This document shows positions 9,539-18,683 of a stretch of 64,000 bases of DNA, piece after piece; the first letter of the stretch is position 1, and every line of letters begins with the position of its first letter. The notes below the pieces were generated by a model. The model saw only the letters and a list, made by a program, of their open reading frames with translations. It made no database searches and was not told where the DNA came from. Source of the DNA: RUG14130 sp045598325 (GTDB taxonomy: Bacteria > Bacillota > Clostridia > Christensenellales > Aristaeellaceae); contig JAZLLT010000042.1 in NCBI GenBank assembly GCA_045598325.1, forward strand, positions 1 through 64,000, written 5' to 3'. Made by a program: the position numbers and the translations under genes.

Positions 9539-10498
9539 ATGTCGGATTGCCGTTTGTATACCAAACCATCTGCGTACAAGGGACTCAGGCGCGTAGTCCG
9601 CAACATACATCAGAATAAGGTTCTGTGGATCATGATCCTGCCCGTCGTTCTGTATGTTTTGCTTTTCAGTTACGCTCCCATGCCCGGCATCATCCTTGCG
9701 TTCAAGAAGTTCAATTATCAGGACGGTATTCTGGGAAGCCCCTGGGTCGGAATGGATAACTTCCGTTTTCTGATAAAAGGCGGCATCCTCTGGCGCATCA
9801 CCAAAAATACGGTGCTGTACAATCTGGCGTTCATCGTGGTGGATATGGTCGCTCAGATCGCTGTCGCCATCATGCTGAACGAGATCACCCAGAAGAAAAT
9901 CAAAAAGTTGAGCCAGTCGCTGATGTTCCTGCCGTACTTCATTTCCTGGGTTCTCGTACAGTCCATCTCTTACGGGGTTTTCAACTATGAATACGGTCTG
10001 CTCAACAATATTCTGAAAAGCATGGGCATGCAGCCCATCAACATTTATGTAACCAAGAGCGTATGGCCCGGACTGCTGACCTTCTTCCATGAGTGGAAGG
10101 GACTGGGCTACGGCGTAGTCGTGTATCTGGCGGCTATTACCGGCATCTCCTCGGAGTATTACGAAGCGGCCCGTCTGGACGGCGCAACAAAGTGGCAGCA
10201 GATCCGCCTCATCACACTCCCGCTTCTGAAGCCGACTGCCATCACGCTTTTCCTCTTTGCCATCGGCAAGATCATGAAGGGCCAGTTCGAACTGTTCTTC
10301 CAGTTGGTCGGACAGAACGGAACCCTTTACGATGTCACCGATATCATCGATACCTATGTTTTCCGTACCATTACGACCAATTTCGATCCCGGTATGTCCA
10401 CATCCGCAGGTCTGTATCAGTCACTGTTCGGATTCATACTGATCGTGTCCGTCAACAGCCTCGTAAAGAAGCTGCAGCCGGAATACGCTCTGTTCTGA
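9539..10498 (+). CDS. Sugar ABC transporter permease, LplB type
   Basis: A 319-residue inner-membrane protein with six predicted transmembrane segments; the first is 'VLWIMILPVVLYVLLFSYAP'. The cytoplasmic EAA loop 'YYEAARLDGATKWQQIRLI' that docks the ATPase lies near residues 205-225. The extended N terminus and the 'LFSYAPMPGIILAFKKF' block are typical of the LplB/YtcP subgroup of CUT1 importers for oligosaccharides. GGGAGGTG precedes the ATG. It works with the permease and binding protein that follow; no ATPase is encoded nearby. Confidence 0.92.
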   Translation: MSDCRLYTKPSAYKGLRRVVRNIHQNKVLWIMILPVVLYVLLFSYAPMPGIILAFKKFNYQDGILGSPWVGMDNFRFLIKGGILWRITKNTVLYNLAFIVVDMVAQIAVAIMLNEITQKKIKKLSQSLMFLPYFISWVLVQSISYGVFNYEYGLLNNILKSMGMQPINIYVTKSVWPGLLTFFHEWKGLGYGVVVYLAAITGISSEYYEAARLDGATKWQQIRLITLPLLKPTAITLFLFAIGKIMKGQFELFFQLVGQNGTLYDVTDIIDTYVFRTITTNFDPGMSTSAGLYQSLFGFILIVSVNSLVKKLQPEYALF

Positions 10499-10511
10499 TG
10501 GAGGTGGCTGC

Positions 10512-11405
10512 ATGAAAATCAAAGCATCGAGCCTCAACCGCAAAGAACCCATCGTATATGTTTTCTATGTGATCGTCATATTAGTGGCAATCATCTGCTT
10601 CGTCCCGTTCTGGCTCATTGTGGTCGGGTCTCTGTCCCTGGAATCCGATATTCTGACATTCGGCTATTCGATGTGGCCGCCCCACTGGTCTCTGTCCGCG
10701 TATGAAATGGTTTTCAACATTCCCGAGCGTATCGGTCAGGCGTATAAAGTTTCCATCACCATTACCGCCGTCGGCACATTTATCTCGCTGTTCTTCTCTT
10801 CCATGGCAGCATATGTGCTCATGCGCAAGGACTTCCATTACCGCAATGCCATCGCGATGCTATTGTATTTCCCTTCGATATTCAGCGGCGGTATGCTTCC
10901 CAGCTACCTGCTCATCGTTAAATACCTGGGACTCAAGGACAGCATCTGGGCGCTCATCCTGCCGGGTATGATCAGTGCGTGGAATATTTTCCTCCTGCGC
11001 AACTTCATGAGTGATATCCCGGATGCCATTATGGAATCCGCGAAGATCGACGGCGCGAACGATTTCCAGATTTTCGTCCGGCTGTACCTGCCGCTCAGCA
11101 AGGCGGGACTGGCCACGATCGGCCTGTTCACGGCTCTCGGTTACTGGAACAGTTGGTCGGGTGCTATGCTGTATATCAACAAGCAGCGCCTGTATCCACT
11201 GCAGTATCTGCTGTATTCCATGCTCAGCAATGTGCAGGGCCTCAAGGAACTGGCGTCTCAAGCAGGCATTGCGATGCCCAACCTGCCGAGCGAGACATAC
11301 AAGATGGCAATGGCCGTTGTAACCACCGGCCCCATCCTGCTGCTGTATCCCTTCGTGCAGCGCTACTTCGTAAAGGGCATCACCGTCGGCTCCGTCAAGG
11401 GCTGA
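10512..11405 (+). CDS. Sugar ABC transporter permease, YtcP/LplC (MalG-like) type
   Basis: A 297-residue inner-membrane protein, the second half of the CUT1 translocation pore. It has six predicted membrane helices and the EAA loop 'IMESAKIDGANDFQIFVRLY' near residues 175-195, and ends with the subgroup hallmark 'FVKGITVGSVKG'. A GGAGG site lies upstream and only 13 bases separate it from the first permease. The solute-binding protein gene follows. Confidence 0.92.
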   Translation: MKIKASSLNRKEPIVYVFYVIVILVAIICFVPFWLIVVGSLSLESDILTFGYSMWPPHWSLSAYEMVFNIPERIGQAYKVSITITAVGTFISLFFSSMAAYVLMRKDFHYRNAIAMLLYFPSIFSGGMLPSYLLIVKYLGLKDSIWALILPGMISAWNIFLLRNFMSDIPDAIMESAKIDGANDFQIFVRLYLPLSKAGLATIGLFTALGYWNSWSGAMLYINKQRLYPLQYLLYSMLSNVQGLKELASQAGIAMPNLPSETYKMAMAVVTTGPILLLYPFVQRYFVKGITVGSVKG

Positions 11406-11416
11406 CCATCAGAATG

Positions 11417-11441
11417 GTTTCTATTTATTGACTATAGAAAC
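11417..11441 (+). other. Intercistronic hairpin before the binding-protein gene
   Basis: An 8-bp perfect inverted repeat GTTTCTAT/ATAGAAAC with a nine-base loop sits between the second permease and the binding-protein ribosome site. It has no T tract, so it is more likely an RNA processing or stability element than a terminator. Confidence 0.5.
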
Positions 11442-11466
11442 AAACAACATTAAGGAGGAATCACAA

Positions 11467-12954
11467 ATGAAGAAGTCTCTGGCAATTCTTCTTACCCTTT
11501 GCCTGGTGTTCTGCATGTTCACCGTTCAGGCCGAGGAAGATCTGAGCGAGCACATCGTTCTCACCATGTACTGCATCGGTGACGAGGGCGGCATCTATGC
11601 CCAGCAGCATCTGGACAAACTGAATGAGATGCTGACCGAGAAGATCAATGCGGAAATCGAACCCATCATGGTATCCTGGGGTGATTACAAGACCAAACTG
11701 CCTATGGTTTGGGCTTCCGGCGAACAGTTCGACCTGACTTACACCGCGAACTGGGTGAGCTACTTCGACGAAGCGGACAAGGGTGCCTTTATGGACATCA
11801 CCGAGCTGTTCCCCACCTACGCTCCCGAGACCTACGCGGAGATGGAGGCCCTCGACAGACTCGAGACCACCAAGGTCGGCGGCAAGCTGTATATGGTTCC
11901 CAACAACATGCCCGACTACACCACCTTCATTTTCAACTACCGCGAGGATCTGCGCGTCAAGTATGACTGCCCCGAGATCGACAGCTGGGAAGCTCTGGAG
12001 ATCTACATGCAGGCCATCAAGGATAATGAGCCCGGCATGCTTCCCTACGCCATTCCCAACAATGACGCCGTGAAGACCCAGACCTGGCTGAACGAGATGG
12101 ACTGGGCGCGCCCCATTGATAACGGCAGCGTCGGCGTGTTCACCTATAGTCTCACGGATCCCACTACGATCTTCTCCATGGTTGACACCCCCGAATACGA
12201 GGAGTATGTCACCAAGGCCCGTGAATACTACGAAGCCGGCTACTGGTCTCAGTCCGTCATGGCAGAGACCACCGCTGTGAAGGACGCTTTCCTCACCGGT
12301 AAGTCCGCCATTTACGCCGCGAACTTCTCCAACAGCAACGGTGTTTACACGGAACTGAGTGCATCTCAGCCCGATTGGGAGATCGGCCTGTGGTCTTCCG
12401 ACCTTGACAGCGGCGTTGTTGAGAGCATTGCCGCCACCAACAACGGAATGGCCATCGGTCCCTTCAGCAAGAATCCCGAGCGCGCCATGATGTTCATCGA
12501 ACTGTGCTATCAGGATCCCGAAGTGTACCACCTCCTTATGGACGGTCTTGAGGGCATCACCTACGAAGCCGACTATGACAAGATGGTCAAGTGGGTTCCC
12601 GAAACCACCGATCCTACCACCACCAACCTGAAGAACCTCGGCATGGGCTTCGGTACCGAAAAGTTCGCTCTGGGCTCTATGAATGACAGCCCCATCGTGA
12701 ACGATCTGAAGGCGAAATACGCGGAAGTGACCGTGTTCCCCGCCCTGTCCGGTTTCGTTCTCAACAAGGATTCCATCAATGCCGAACTGGCCGCCATCAA
12801 GGCCGTCTGCGACGAATACAAGGTGCCCCTTGAGAAGGGCGTTGTGGATCCCGTTGAAGGTCTCGCGACCCTGAAGGAAAAGCTCATTGAAGCGGGCTAT
12901 GAGACCGTTCTGGCTGAGATGAATGCTCAGCTGGCCGAATACCTGGCTAAGTAA
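11467..12954 (+). CDS. Extracellular solute-binding protein of sugar importer 1
   Basis: The start at 11467 is set by AAGGAGG nine bases upstream and gives 495 residues; the in-frame ATG-like codons further upstream lack a site. The N terminus 'MKKSLAILLTLCLVFCMFTV' is a Sec signal ending at Gln-Ala before 'EEDLSEH'. There is no lipobox cysteine, which is unusual for a Gram-positive binding protein. The mature protein has the CUT1 binding-protein two-lobe pattern ('INAEIEPIMVSWGDYKTKL'). Codon use is strikingly biased toward a few codons (CCC, ACC, AAG, GAG), as expected for a very abundant protein. A 12-bp GC hairpin follows the stop. Confidence 0.9.
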   Translation: MKKSLAILLTLCLVFCMFTVQAEEDLSEHIVLTMYCIGDEGGIYAQQHLDKLNEMLTEKINAEIEPIMVSWGDYKTKLPMVWASGEQFDLTYTANWVSYFDEADKGAFMDITELFPTYAPETYAEMEALDRLETTKVGGKLYMVPNNMPDYTTFIFNYREDLRVKYDCPEIDSWEALEIYMQAIKDNEPGMLPYAIPNNDAVKTQTWLNEMDWARPIDNGSVGVFTYSLTDPTTIFSMVDTPEYEEYVTKAREYYEAGYWSQSVMAETTAVKDAFLTGKSAIYAANFSNSNGVYTELSASQPDWEIGLWSSDLDSGVVESIAATNNGMAIGPFSKNPERAMMFIELCYQDPEVYHLLMDGLEGITYEADYDKMVKWVPETTDPTTTNLKNLGMGFGTEKFALGSMNDSPIVNDLKAKYAEVTVFPALSGFVLNKDSINAELAAIKAVCDEYKVPLEKGVVDPVEGLATLKEKLIEAGYETVLAEMNAQLAEYLAK

Positions 12955-12978
12955 GCTTTTGCAGACGCGTTTACTGCG

Positions 12979-13006
12979 GCTCCGGCTCTCTTTCGAGAGC
13001 CGGAGC
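12979..13006 (+). other. GC-rich 3' hairpin of the binding-protein transcript
   Basis: A perfect 12-bp stem, GCTCCGGCTCTC/GAGAGCCGGAGC, with loop TTTC. No T run follows directly, so it probably stabilises the binding-protein mRNA end or attenuates read-through. Equivalent hairpins follow the other two binding-protein genes. Confidence 0.75.
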
Positions 13007-13027
13007 GAATTGCGTATCAGAAGACGG

Positions 13028-13055
13028 TTGTTTTTCTCCCGGATTGTGTTATAAT
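13028..13055 (+). promoter_or_regulatory. Sigma-A promoter of the AraC-type regulator
   Basis: TTGTTT (13028-13033) and TATAAT (13050-13055) are 16 bases apart; the regulator ATG is at 13088 behind TAGGAGC. The regulator therefore has its own promoter, separate from the importer operon. Confidence 0.7.
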
Positions 13056-13087
13056 ATCACCGAAAATTTAATGATAGGAGCCGGATC

Positions 13088-15337
13088 ATGAATATAAGTG
13101 CGCTGAAACCCAAAAAAGACCTCCTGTTTATCAGACTGGTCTCCGTGTTTTTTCTGGTGGCAGCCGCTATCACGATCCTGCTCACGACGCTTCTGTTCGC
13201 CTTCTTCTCGGGCAACTTCAAGCGCGAAATGTATCGGGTGCAGGAAACGAACCTTAAACAGATGTCCGCGGTCGTGGGTTTTCGGGCGGAGTATGTCAAT
13301 TCTCTGCTGGTTCAGGTGAAAAGCGACGATCAGATCTCCAAACTTTTCTTCACGAAGGATCCGATTCTTGACAGCACCATTGTGAATCGTTTGAATGAAG
13401 TCAGGGAACCCACGAAGCATCTGAATTCCATCTATGTTTGCAACGATTACACGGATACCATATACTGTTCAAGTGAGAATAAGCTCCCGTTTGTGAACAG
13501 TAAGCAGTTCTTCGAGGACAAGGGCTTCGTGGAACTGCTGGACCATATCAGTGACTATCCGAAGTATACTCCGATCCTGCGCAAGGTCACGCTGGAGTGG
13601 CCCAGCGGCCAGTCCTACGATACATATGTATATACCTACCTGATTTACGATTCCTATTCCACCGGAGCGATTCACAATGTCGTTGCCTTCAACTTCCATC
13701 TGGGCTGGATCGAGGACGCGCTCGACCTGATTTCCGTTGACGGGCAAACGGGGGACAGGATGTGGATCGTTAACGGAGAACGCACCATAGTCTATACCAG
13801 TGATGGTAAACTCATCGGCACGGAATGTGACAAGGATGCTCTGCCGTCGGATATTCTGGGCAAGGCGAGCGGATACCGTCTCATGGGGGACGGCGATGAG
13901 ATGAAAATGCTCACCTACGCGACACCCTCCCGCATGGGCTACGAAAACTGGACATTCGTCAGCTGGACGGATTACGCGAAGCTCATGCAGCCGCTGGAAA
14001 ATGTGAAAAGAATCATTATCGGCGTGTCGGCCATCGTACTGCTTGCGAGTCTCGTGGCGATTTTCATTATTACCAACATCCTTTACGAACCCTTCCGCAA
14101 GACCATTGCCAAGGTGGGTGTGCTGGAAGAGGAAAAACGCCGTAAGCAGCTTCTGGAACGCGAGTTGTTCCTGCAGCAGCTGTTTCTCGGCAACGCACCC
14201 GACGACGCGGGTATTATCAGAGAAAACTTCAAAAAGCATGAAGTAAACACTTATCCGGACGGCAATGTGATGATGTTGGTCCTCTCCATTGACGATGTGG
14301 AGCGGTTTTATGACCTGCATCGCATCCATCTGGATGAGACCCATAATACGGTTTCCCTCATCATCGGCGAGACCTTCCGGAGCATCGGCGTACAGCCCCT
14401 GTGCGTCAGGATGCATGGAAGCATGTGGGCGATGTGCGTGCCGGCAGACGAGTTCACCTGTCAGAAGCAGCAGGTATTTGACGGGCTTAATGCGCGTTTG
14501 CACGCGAAGCTGGATGTAACGGCGTCTTTGGCCGTCAGTTCTGCCGGACACAGCGTCCTCGATATCCCGTTTTTGTATTCGGAAGCGCTCAATGTGCTGT
14601 CTTACCGTTTGCTGCGGGGCAAGAATTGTCTGCTCGATGCGACGGAAACCCGTGAACATGAACAGACAAAATACATCTATCCGGATGAAGTTGAAAAGAA
14701 GCTCATGAGCAATCTGTTCGGCGGCAAGTATGACGAGACTATGGAACTGTATCAAAACTTCCTGTCCGTTGTACTGACCTTTTCCGTGGATGATATCCGT
14801 CTTGCGTTTATGCAGTTGGCTCACGCCATCAAGGCAGCTTCCGCCAAATCCATCGCGGAAGCTTCGGGTGCTCTGGCGGAATTCGACCGCTTCTACCGGA
14901 AACTGGGCGACGCGGAGACCATAGATGAAATCAACGCCATGTTCTCGGATTTGTTTGACGATATCACCGGCAAGCTCAAGCAAAAAACTCTGGAACGGCA
15001 TGAGGCCCTTGTGGAGCAGATCATGTCCTATGTGGAGGAATACTACGGAGATTTGAATCTTTCCATCAATGATATCTCCGACAATCTGGATATGTCAGCC
15101 GCCTATCTCGGACGCCTTTTCAAGCAGGTGACGGGCACGACCTTCATCGAATATCTGACAAAATACCGCCTGAAGGCGGCCTGCGAGCTTCTTACGGGTA
15201 CGGATATGACGGTAAACGAGGTGTCCGATAAGGTGGGGTTCACTAACTGCTCCTACTTCTATATCATATTCAAAAAGAATCTGGAATGTACCCCCAACCA
15301 ATATAGAAAACAGAATAACGGAGGAGAAGACGCATGA
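13088..15337 (+). CDS. Membrane-bound AraC-family regulator with extracellular sensor domain
   Basis: A 749-residue single-protein sensor-regulator. A transmembrane helix at about 15-40, a Cache-like extracellular region to about 300, and a second helix ('IIIGVSAIVLLASLVAIFII', about 302-325) are followed by a cytoplasmic segment. The C terminus is an AraC domain with two helix-turn-helix units ('LSINDISDNLDMSAAYLGRL' and 'VNEVSDKVGFTNCSYFYIIF'). The architecture is that of AraC proteins controlling LplB/YtcP importers. It lies directly downstream of such an importer and probably controls it. The stop overlaps the next start by four bases. Confidence 0.88.
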   Translation: MNISALKPKKDLLFIRLVSVFFLVAAAITILLTTLLFAFFSGNFKREMYRVQETNLKQMSAVVGFRAEYVNSLLVQVKSDDQISKLFFTKDPILDSTIVNRLNEVREPTKHLNSIYVCNDYTDTIYCSSENKLPFVNSKQFFEDKGFVELLDHISDYPKYTPILRKVTLEWPSGQSYDTYVYTYLIYDSYSTGAIHNVVAFNFHLGWIEDALDLISVDGQTGDRMWIVNGERTIVYTSDGKLIGTECDKDALPSDILGKASGYRLMGDGDEMKMLTYATPSRMGYENWTFVSWTDYAKLMQPLENVKRIIIGVSAIVLLASLVAIFIITNILYEPFRKTIAKVGVLEEEKRRKQLLERELFLQQLFLGNAPDDAGIIRENFKKHEVNTYPDGNVMMLVLSIDDVERFYDLHRIHLDETHNTVSLIIGETFRSIGVQPLCVRMHGSMWAMCVPADEFTCQKQQVFDGLNARLHAKLDVTASLAVSSAGHSVLDIPFLYSEALNVLSYRLLRGKNCLLDATETREHEQTKYIYPDEVEKKLMSNLFGGKYDETMELYQNFLSVVLTFSVDDIRLAFMQLAHAIKAASAKSIAEASGALAEFDRFYRKLGDAETIDEINAMFSDLFDDITGKLKQKTLERHEALVEQIMSYVEEYYGDLNLSINDISDNLDMSAAYLGRLFKQVTGTTFIEYLTKYRLKAACELLTGTDMTVNEVSDKVGFTNCSYFYIIFKKNLECTPNQYRKQNNGGEDA

Positions 15338-16353
15338 ATGCCGAAATCGAAAGGCGCAAGCGCAACTGGCTTGAATTTTACGATAACGGCAGCCGTGTAA
15401 ACCGTCTGCTTGTCGTGGAATATACGCAGGATGTGATCAAGCATCCGGCTCTTTCCTGGGATAAACTCCCGGAGCGTGAGGAGTGGGCATACAAGCGGTA
15501 TATGCTGCAGATGGAAAATCTGGACATGATTCACGATAATGCCATCCCGCATCTGCCCATCAGCACGGGAACGGAGATCTTCGCCGAAGCGTTCGGCTGC
15601 CCCGTGAAGCACTCCGAAAATGCGATGCCCTTCGCGCTTCCGCTCATTCATGATGTGAGTGAGTTTTCCACAGTCAAGCTTCCGCGGCTTGAGGATACGA
15701 AACTGTGCGAATTGTTTGCTTTGGCTGACAGACTCAGAGACCGGGCCGGAAAGGATGCCATGCTGCGTCTTCCCGATATGCAGACGCCCATGGATGTGGC
15801 AGCGCTCATATGGAGCAAAGCCGATTTCTATATGGCGATGTTCGATGAGGAAAACGCCGTCACGGATCTGGCGGAAATGGTCAAGGAACTCATGTTTGCC
15901 TTTCTGGACGAGTGGTTCCGCCGTTACGGAACGAATTACATCGCCCATTATCCGGATTACTATATGACGGGTGGCATCACCGTATCCGAGGATGAGATCG
16001 GCATCGTCTCAAGCGATATGTTCAACCGCTACTTCCGCGGCGAGCTGTGCGAGTTTTCCGAGCGTTACGGCGGCATAGGGATCCACTGCTGCGCTGACTC
16101 CAACCATCAGTGGCATAATCTGCTTTCCATCCCGGGACTTAAACTGCTCAATTTCGTTCGGGATGAGGAAAACACCCGCAAGGCAATCGAATTCTTCGGC
16201 CCCTCTATTCCCATGTATAATACCGCCATGGTGGATACGGACGCGCTTCCGGGCGGAACGGGATACCATGTGGCAAACTTTCAGTATACGAATTCCATTG
16301 AAAACGCGGTAAAGATCGCGGACGAATACAACGAAAAATACGGACTTGGATAA
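15334..16353 (+). CDS. URO-D family protein, second copy in the window
   Basis: A 339-residue cytosolic protein translationally coupled (ATGA overlap) to the AraC regulator. The central and C-terminal blocks, such as 'ERYGGIGIHCCADSNHQWHN' and 'IPGLKLLNFVRDEENTRKAI', follow the URO-D fold, in which His/Cys pairs may bind a metal or corrinoid in methyltransferase members. It is clearly diverged from the copies at 2105 and 25257. Coupling to a sugar-responsive regulator argues for a role in carbohydrate metabolism rather than haem synthesis; the reaction is unknown. Confidence 0.72.
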   Translation: MNAEIERRKRNWLEFYDNGSRVNRLLVVEYTQDVIKHPALSWDKLPEREEWAYKRYMLQMENLDMIHDNAIPHLPISTGTEIFAEAFGCPVKHSENAMPFALPLIHDVSEFSTVKLPRLEDTKLCELFALADRLRDRAGKDAMLRLPDMQTPMDVAALIWSKADFYMAMFDEENAVTDLAEMVKELMFAFLDEWFRRYGTNYIAHYPDYYMTGGITVSEDEIGIVSSDMFNRYFRGELCEFSERYGGIGIHCCADSNHQWHNLLSIPGLKLLNFVRDEENTRKAIEFFGPSIPMYNTAMVDTDALPGGTGYHVANFQYTNSIENAVKIADEYNEKYGLG

Positions 16354-16361
16354 AAAACGGC

Positions 16362-16385
16362 GGCATCCCATGGATGCCCCTGTTT
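16362..16385. terminator. Terminator between convergent URO-D and GH1 genes
   Basis: Stem GGCATCC/GGATGCC with loop CAT, followed on the plus strand by CCTGTTTTT and preceded by AAAAAA, so it can work in both directions. It separates the URO-D-like gene from the convergent glycosidase gene. Confidence 0.8.
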
Positions 16386-16386
16386 T

Positions 16387-17718
16387 TCAATCGATGAGTG
16401 TGTGACTTTCAATAACCCTTTTCAGCCACTTTCCGCTTTCTTTTATCGTCCGCTTCTGCGTTTCGTAATCCACGCGCACGAGCCCCATACGCGTGGCGTA
16501 ACCGCCCGTCCATTCCAGATCATCTAAAAAACACCATACATAATAGCCGCCGATGGGAATGCCTGCCTGCTGCGCGAGAATGCATTCCTTCAGATGCAGA
16601 TACAGATAATCGATGCGGTTGAAATCCTTGATTTCGCCGTTTCTGTCCGGCGTTTCGTAGGCGGAAAATCCGTTTTCCGAAATGATGATCTCTTTGGGAC
16701 GATAGGTTTCGTTGAGCGTACGCAGATACCGTCCGAAGAGTTCGGGGCGGTGATAGTGAACGGCTTCGGTCTTTTCGGTGGGATTCGGCACATAGTCCTT
16801 GTCATAAGGCCAGCCGCCGCTGCTTGCTTTGATCACGCTGGGACGGTAATAGTTGACACCGAGGAAATCCGTGGGTTCGGAGATGATCTCCATGTCCTTT
16901 TCACCGATTTTCGGCAGGACCACGCCCTTTTTGCGGTAATGCTCCCACATCATCTGCGGATAGTGTCCGAGGAAAACGGGATCCGTGAACCAGCCGAGCT
17001 GGCTTTCCCAGTCCCGCTGCGCGGCAAGCCGGTCCTCGGCGCTGTCCGAAGCGGGGTCCGCAGGGAAGTATCCCATGGATAAACCGATCTTTCCGGGATA
17101 TCCGTCCGCGCGGAATTCCCTGACCGCGAGTCCGTGCCCCAGCAGCAGATTATGGCACACGGCCAGCGCTTCCGATATATCTCTGTGTCCGGGCGCGAAT
17201 CTGCCGCTCTCGTGTCCCATGAAAGCGACTACATTTGGCTCATTGTGCGTGATCCAGACATCTGCCTGCAGATTATCGAACATCAGCTTCGCGTAGTCCC
17301 GGAACGCGATTGCGGTGTCCGGATTTGCCCAGCCGCCGCGGTCCTGCAGCGCCTGAGGGAGATCCCAATGGTTGAGGGTAATGGCGGGGGATATGCCGTA
17401 CTGCTTCAGACGCTCAACCAGTTTTTTATAAAAATCGAGGCCTGCTTCATTCACTTTGCCCGTTCCTTCCGGCAGCACGCGCGGCCAGGAAACGGAGAAA
17501 CGGTAGGTTTCCACACCAAGCTCTTTCAGTATCTCAAGATCGGATTCCCAAAGGTGATAATGATCAGTCGCCACATCTCCGGTTGCCTTACCGTTTCCGG
17601 GTATATGCAGCCAGCGGTCCCAAATGGATTCTCCTTTTCCGTCGCAGTCCCAGCCGCCCTCGATTTGAAAAGCGGCCGACGCGACGCCGAGCGGGAAGCG
17701 AATTCGATTGTCAAACAT
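16387..17718 (-). CDS. GH1 beta-glucosidase / 6-phospho-beta-glucosidase family enzyme
   Basis: The start at 17718 is supported by AAAGGGGA eight bases upstream on the minus strand and by homology starting at 'FPLGVASAAFQIEGG'; the frame extends 24 codons further without support. The 443-residue barrel has the acid/base motif 'WITHNEPN' (Glu160) and the nucleophile motif 'IISENGF' (Glu348). Near the C terminus 'YYVWCFLDDLEWTGGY' replaces the usual 'WSLLDNFEW'; the Ser and Lys residues typical of 6-phospho-glycosidases are not obvious, favouring an unphosphorylated beta-glucoside substrate. Cytosolic, monocistronic. Confidence 0.93.
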   Translation of the reverse strand: MFDNRIRFPLGVASAAFQIEGGWDCDGKGESIWDRWLHIPGNGKATGDVATDHYHLWESDLEILKELGVETYRFSVSWPRVLPEGTGKVNEAGLDFYKKLVERLKQYGISPAITLNHWDLPQALQDRGGWANPDTAIAFRDYAKLMFDNLQADVWITHNEPNVVAFMGHESGRFAPGHRDISEALAVCHNLLLGHGLAVREFRADGYPGKIGLSMGYFPADPASDSAEDRLAAQRDWESQLGWFTDPVFLGHYPQMMWEHYRKKGVVLPKIGEKDMEIISEPTDFLGVNYYRPSVIKASSGGWPYDKDYVPNPTEKTEAVHYHRPELFGRYLRTLNETYRPKEIIISENGFSAYETPDRNGEIKDFNRIDYLYLHLKECILAQQAGIPIGGYYVWCFLDDLEWTGGYATRMGLVRVDYETQKRTIKESGKWLKRVIESHTLID

Positions 17719-17940
17719 ACGAAAATCCCCTTTCTGCAGCATTCGTTCCGATTCTATTTTACGGGAAATAAAGGAGCATGTATAGTCCAAATTGGATGCA
17801 TATAAGTCAAACGCGGGAAATTAGAGCATTGAACAAATGAGACGAAGAGCAGCGCGGCGGCAGCCGCCGGCTATGCTGTGAGTAAAATGAACCAATATAA
17901 GCGGGTATGGGTGCTGACCCCATCAAGATTTCCTGTCGTG

Positions 17941-18044
17941 ATTTGCCGTAGGCAAATTGTCGGACAGGGATTGTCTTGCTCTCATACGACTGCCAAGGCG
18001 AAACTTGCTCTCATACGGCCGCCAAGGCGAAACTTGCTTTCGTA
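17941..18044. repeat. 29-bp tandem repeats and short hairpin in gene-poor DNA
   Basis: Within the 965-base gap between the GH1 gene and the 18.7 kb operon, a 7-bp hairpin (ATTTGCC-GTA-GGCAAAT, 17941-17957) precedes direct repeats. Copy 1 is 17975-18003 and copy 2 is 18004-18032, 29 bp each and differing at two positions (ACT/GCC); a 12-base diverged third copy follows. Apart from a doubtful minus-strand frame (18237-18515) and a promoter at 18608, I see nothing else in the gap. Confidence 0.7.
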
Positions 18045-18236
18045 AGATCAACTCATGCCCGTCATCCGTGCATTCGTATAACCTTAGTCTTGCCCAAGTA
18101 TCTGGGTCGAATCGGCCATTATTATTTCGCTGAACGGACGGCTGTCAATGCCGGTATAAATAAGCAGCTCTTCCATCGATGGGAATGAAGCCATGAGCAC
18201 AAATTGCATATTACCTTGGGCTTTGATATTTATTTC

Positions 18237-18515
18237 CTATAAGCCAAACAACACTTCTCGTCCATCGGGAGTAAACTCGGGATCATCCGCGTGCATTTGC
18301 CATGTATGAAGCCGATAGTCTTTGCCTCCATAGCGAAATTCCAATCCGTAGTAATGACCATCAGAAGGCGACCATTCTCCAATATACTGTGATGTAAACT
18401 CGTCAAGTGACCTGTATTCGTTTGTGTAGCGTTCCACGGCGACAAGGAGCAGGACGAGTATGAACAGATCGGGGATGCAATCCCGCCGCTCCTTGCATTT
18501 GCTATTGCAAGCCAA
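18237..18515 (-). CDS. Doubtful small protein or gene remnant
   Basis: The frame could start at a TTG (18515), an inaccurate but possible start, and ends in TAA. The translation after about residue 15 looks protein-like: a short hydrophobic helix 'DLFILVLLLVAV', then a polar, aromatic-rich segment ending 'FTPDGREVLFGL'. An AAGGGAGG lies about 20 bases before the TTG, too far for good initiation. It could be the surviving end of a larger gene. I do not recognise the family. Confidence 0.35.
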   Translation of the reverse strand: MACNSKCKERRDCIPDLFILVLLLVAVERYTNEYRSLDEFTSQYIGEWSPSDGHYYGLEFRYGGKDYRLHTWQMHADDPEFTPDGREVLFGL

Positions 18516-18607
18516 TTTGTCAAAACTTTACGGGTCAGCCTCCCTTGAGGCGGCGTGCTGTTACAGATATATGGCAGTTACACAACAGAAATATCATATC
18601 CGGACAT

Positions 18608-18636
18608 TTGACTTATGACGGCGGTTTCTGTATAAT
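18608..18636 (+). promoter_or_regulatory. Near-consensus promoter of the MBOAT-ACP operon
   Basis: TTGACT (18608-18613) and TATAAT (18631-18636) with ideal 17-base spacing. It stands 48 bases before the ATG of the first gene and no operator-like palindrome is evident, suggesting substantial constitutive expression. Confidence 0.85.
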
Positions 18637-18683
18637 ATAAAATAGGTATATATGTGGGTGCTGACATCCGAAGGAGATCGAAT

